Shown: one piece after another, positions 63,886 to 64,000 of the stretch
Position numbering within the stretch: position 1 is the first letter of the stretch
Layout: every line of letters starts with the position of its first letter
Origin: Ascidiaceihabitans sp.
Lineage (GTDB): Bacteria; Pseudomonadota; Alphaproteobacteria; Rhodobacterales; Rhodobacteraceae
Length of the DNA: 64,000 nucleotides
Assembly (NCBI GenBank): GCA_029251465.1
Contig: JAQXDI010000043.1
Coordinates: 28,115-92,114 of the forward strand
Direction: 5' to 3'
Made by a program: the position numbers and the translations under genes
The notes under the pieces: model-generated
Databases searched by the model: none
Told to the model about the DNA's origin: nothing
Seen by the model: only the letters and a program-made list of their open reading frames with translations

Positions 63886-64000
63886 GGGTCAGGACTCATA
63901 ACCAAAAGATAACGGTTGCTGCGAGAGCTATTGCGGAGAGAAAGACGGTTGGGGATCTGTCGTAGCGTGTAGCTACGCGTCGCCAATCTTTGAGCCTGCC
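63886..64000 (-). mobile_element. end of an IS5-type insertion sequence
   Basis: The element starts about 63886 (GGGTCAGGACTCATAACCA at the edge) and runs off the window. Its outer end resembles terminal inverted repeats of the IS5/IS427 group, placed at a CTA(G) target. The other end is not in view, so neither the exact inverted repeat nor a target duplication can be verified. Confidence 0.75.
63896..64000 (-). CDS. IS5 family transposase, C-terminal fragment (runs off the window)
   Basis: Minus-strand frame of 34 residues ending in TGA at 63896-63898: RLKDWRRVATRYDRSPTVFL then SAIALAATVIFWL. This is the stereotyped C-terminus of DDE transposases of the IS5 (IS427-like) group, with RR-x-ATRYDR-x-P containing the late conserved basic/tyrosine pattern. 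The remainder lies beyond 64000. Confidence 0.85.
   Translation of the reverse strand, partial: GRLKDWRRVATRYDRSPTVFLSAIALAATVIFWL

Noticed and set aside
1..64000. CRISPR arrays, tRNA or rRNA genes, prophage or other complete insertion sequences
   Set aside because: No regularly spaced repeats, no tRNA-like folds and no phage or integrase genes were seen; only the partial IS at the right edge.

Overview
The window is a 64 kb piece of ordinary alphaproteobacterial chromosome, almost certainly Rhodobacterales and most like the Roseobacter group. The support is gene content and order (addB-addA-trxA; hslVU; smr-mltA-timA divergent from fxsA-secB; dnaQ-coaE-aroE-maf; rho-mnmE-mnmG-rsmG-parA-parB; rph-rdgB-hemW; hrcA-grpE; rimP-nusA-ylxR-infB), alphaproteobacterial protein types (Tim44-like TimA, HemJ, a single-chain malic enzyme-phosphotransacetylase) and dense packing with many 1-8 nt overlaps. 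The genus (Loktanella, Octadecabacter, Yoonia or a relative) cannot be fixed by reading alone. No rRNA, tRNA, CRISPR array or prophage was seen.

The centrepiece is the probable replication origin. Between maf (minus) and hemJ (plus) lies a 406 bp gene-free, AT-rich stretch (16420-16825) with three perfect DnaA boxes (TTATNCACA), two one-mismatch boxes, two AT-rich candidate unwinding segments and a perfect CtrA-type box (TTAA-N7-TTAA). Genes on both flanks read away from it. Three perfect 16 bp parS sites (TGTTTCACGTGAAACA) follow 3.4-5.3 kb to the right, inside the coding sequences of mnmG and rsmG and directly upstream of parA-parB. The whole origin, segregation-locus and centromere set is therefore within about 8 kb.

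Layout. 1-5.1 kb: recombinational repair (AddAB) and thioredoxin. 5.1-10.3 kb: a KpsC/KpsS-like protein of unknown function, the HslVU protease, a lipoprotein hydrolase and an MFS transporter. 10.3-16.4 kb: Smr, MltA, TimA, FxsA, SecB, then the DnaQ-CoaE-AroE-Maf run. 16.4-24.2 kb: oriC, HemJ, Rho, tRNA/rRNA modification and ParAB. 24.2-31.1 kb: HemW, RdgB, RNase PH, HrcA, GrpE, MutS. 31.2-43.5 kb: central metabolism (malic enzyme, sugar kinase, ArgG, IlvA), exported MsrA, a sulfotransferase-like protein, an Hpt protein next to a REC-PP2C regulator, two Nudix enzymes, Hsp33 and CCA transferase. 43.6-48.6 kb: a paired ABC exporter and an RNA methyltransferase. 48.6-51.3 kb: a cell-envelope cluster (two L,D-transpeptidase-fold proteins, a CAP lipoprotein, tandem 59/60-residue membrane peptides). 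51.3-58.3 kb: ferrochelatase, a methyltransferase, ComF, glutaredoxin, nitrilase, MarR, UbiG, prolyl iminopeptidase and a short orphan solute-binding protein. 58.3-63.8 kb: the rimP-nusA-ylxR-infB operon. The right edge carries the end of an IS5-type insertion sequence that appears to have cut a small gene.

Most of this is housekeeping. What deserves a second look is the oriC/CtrA/parS architecture, the tandem micro-membrane proteins, a 10-codon ORF with a perfect Shine-Dalgarno sequence, the interlocked stop codons of convergent genes, and the interrupted gene at the right edge.
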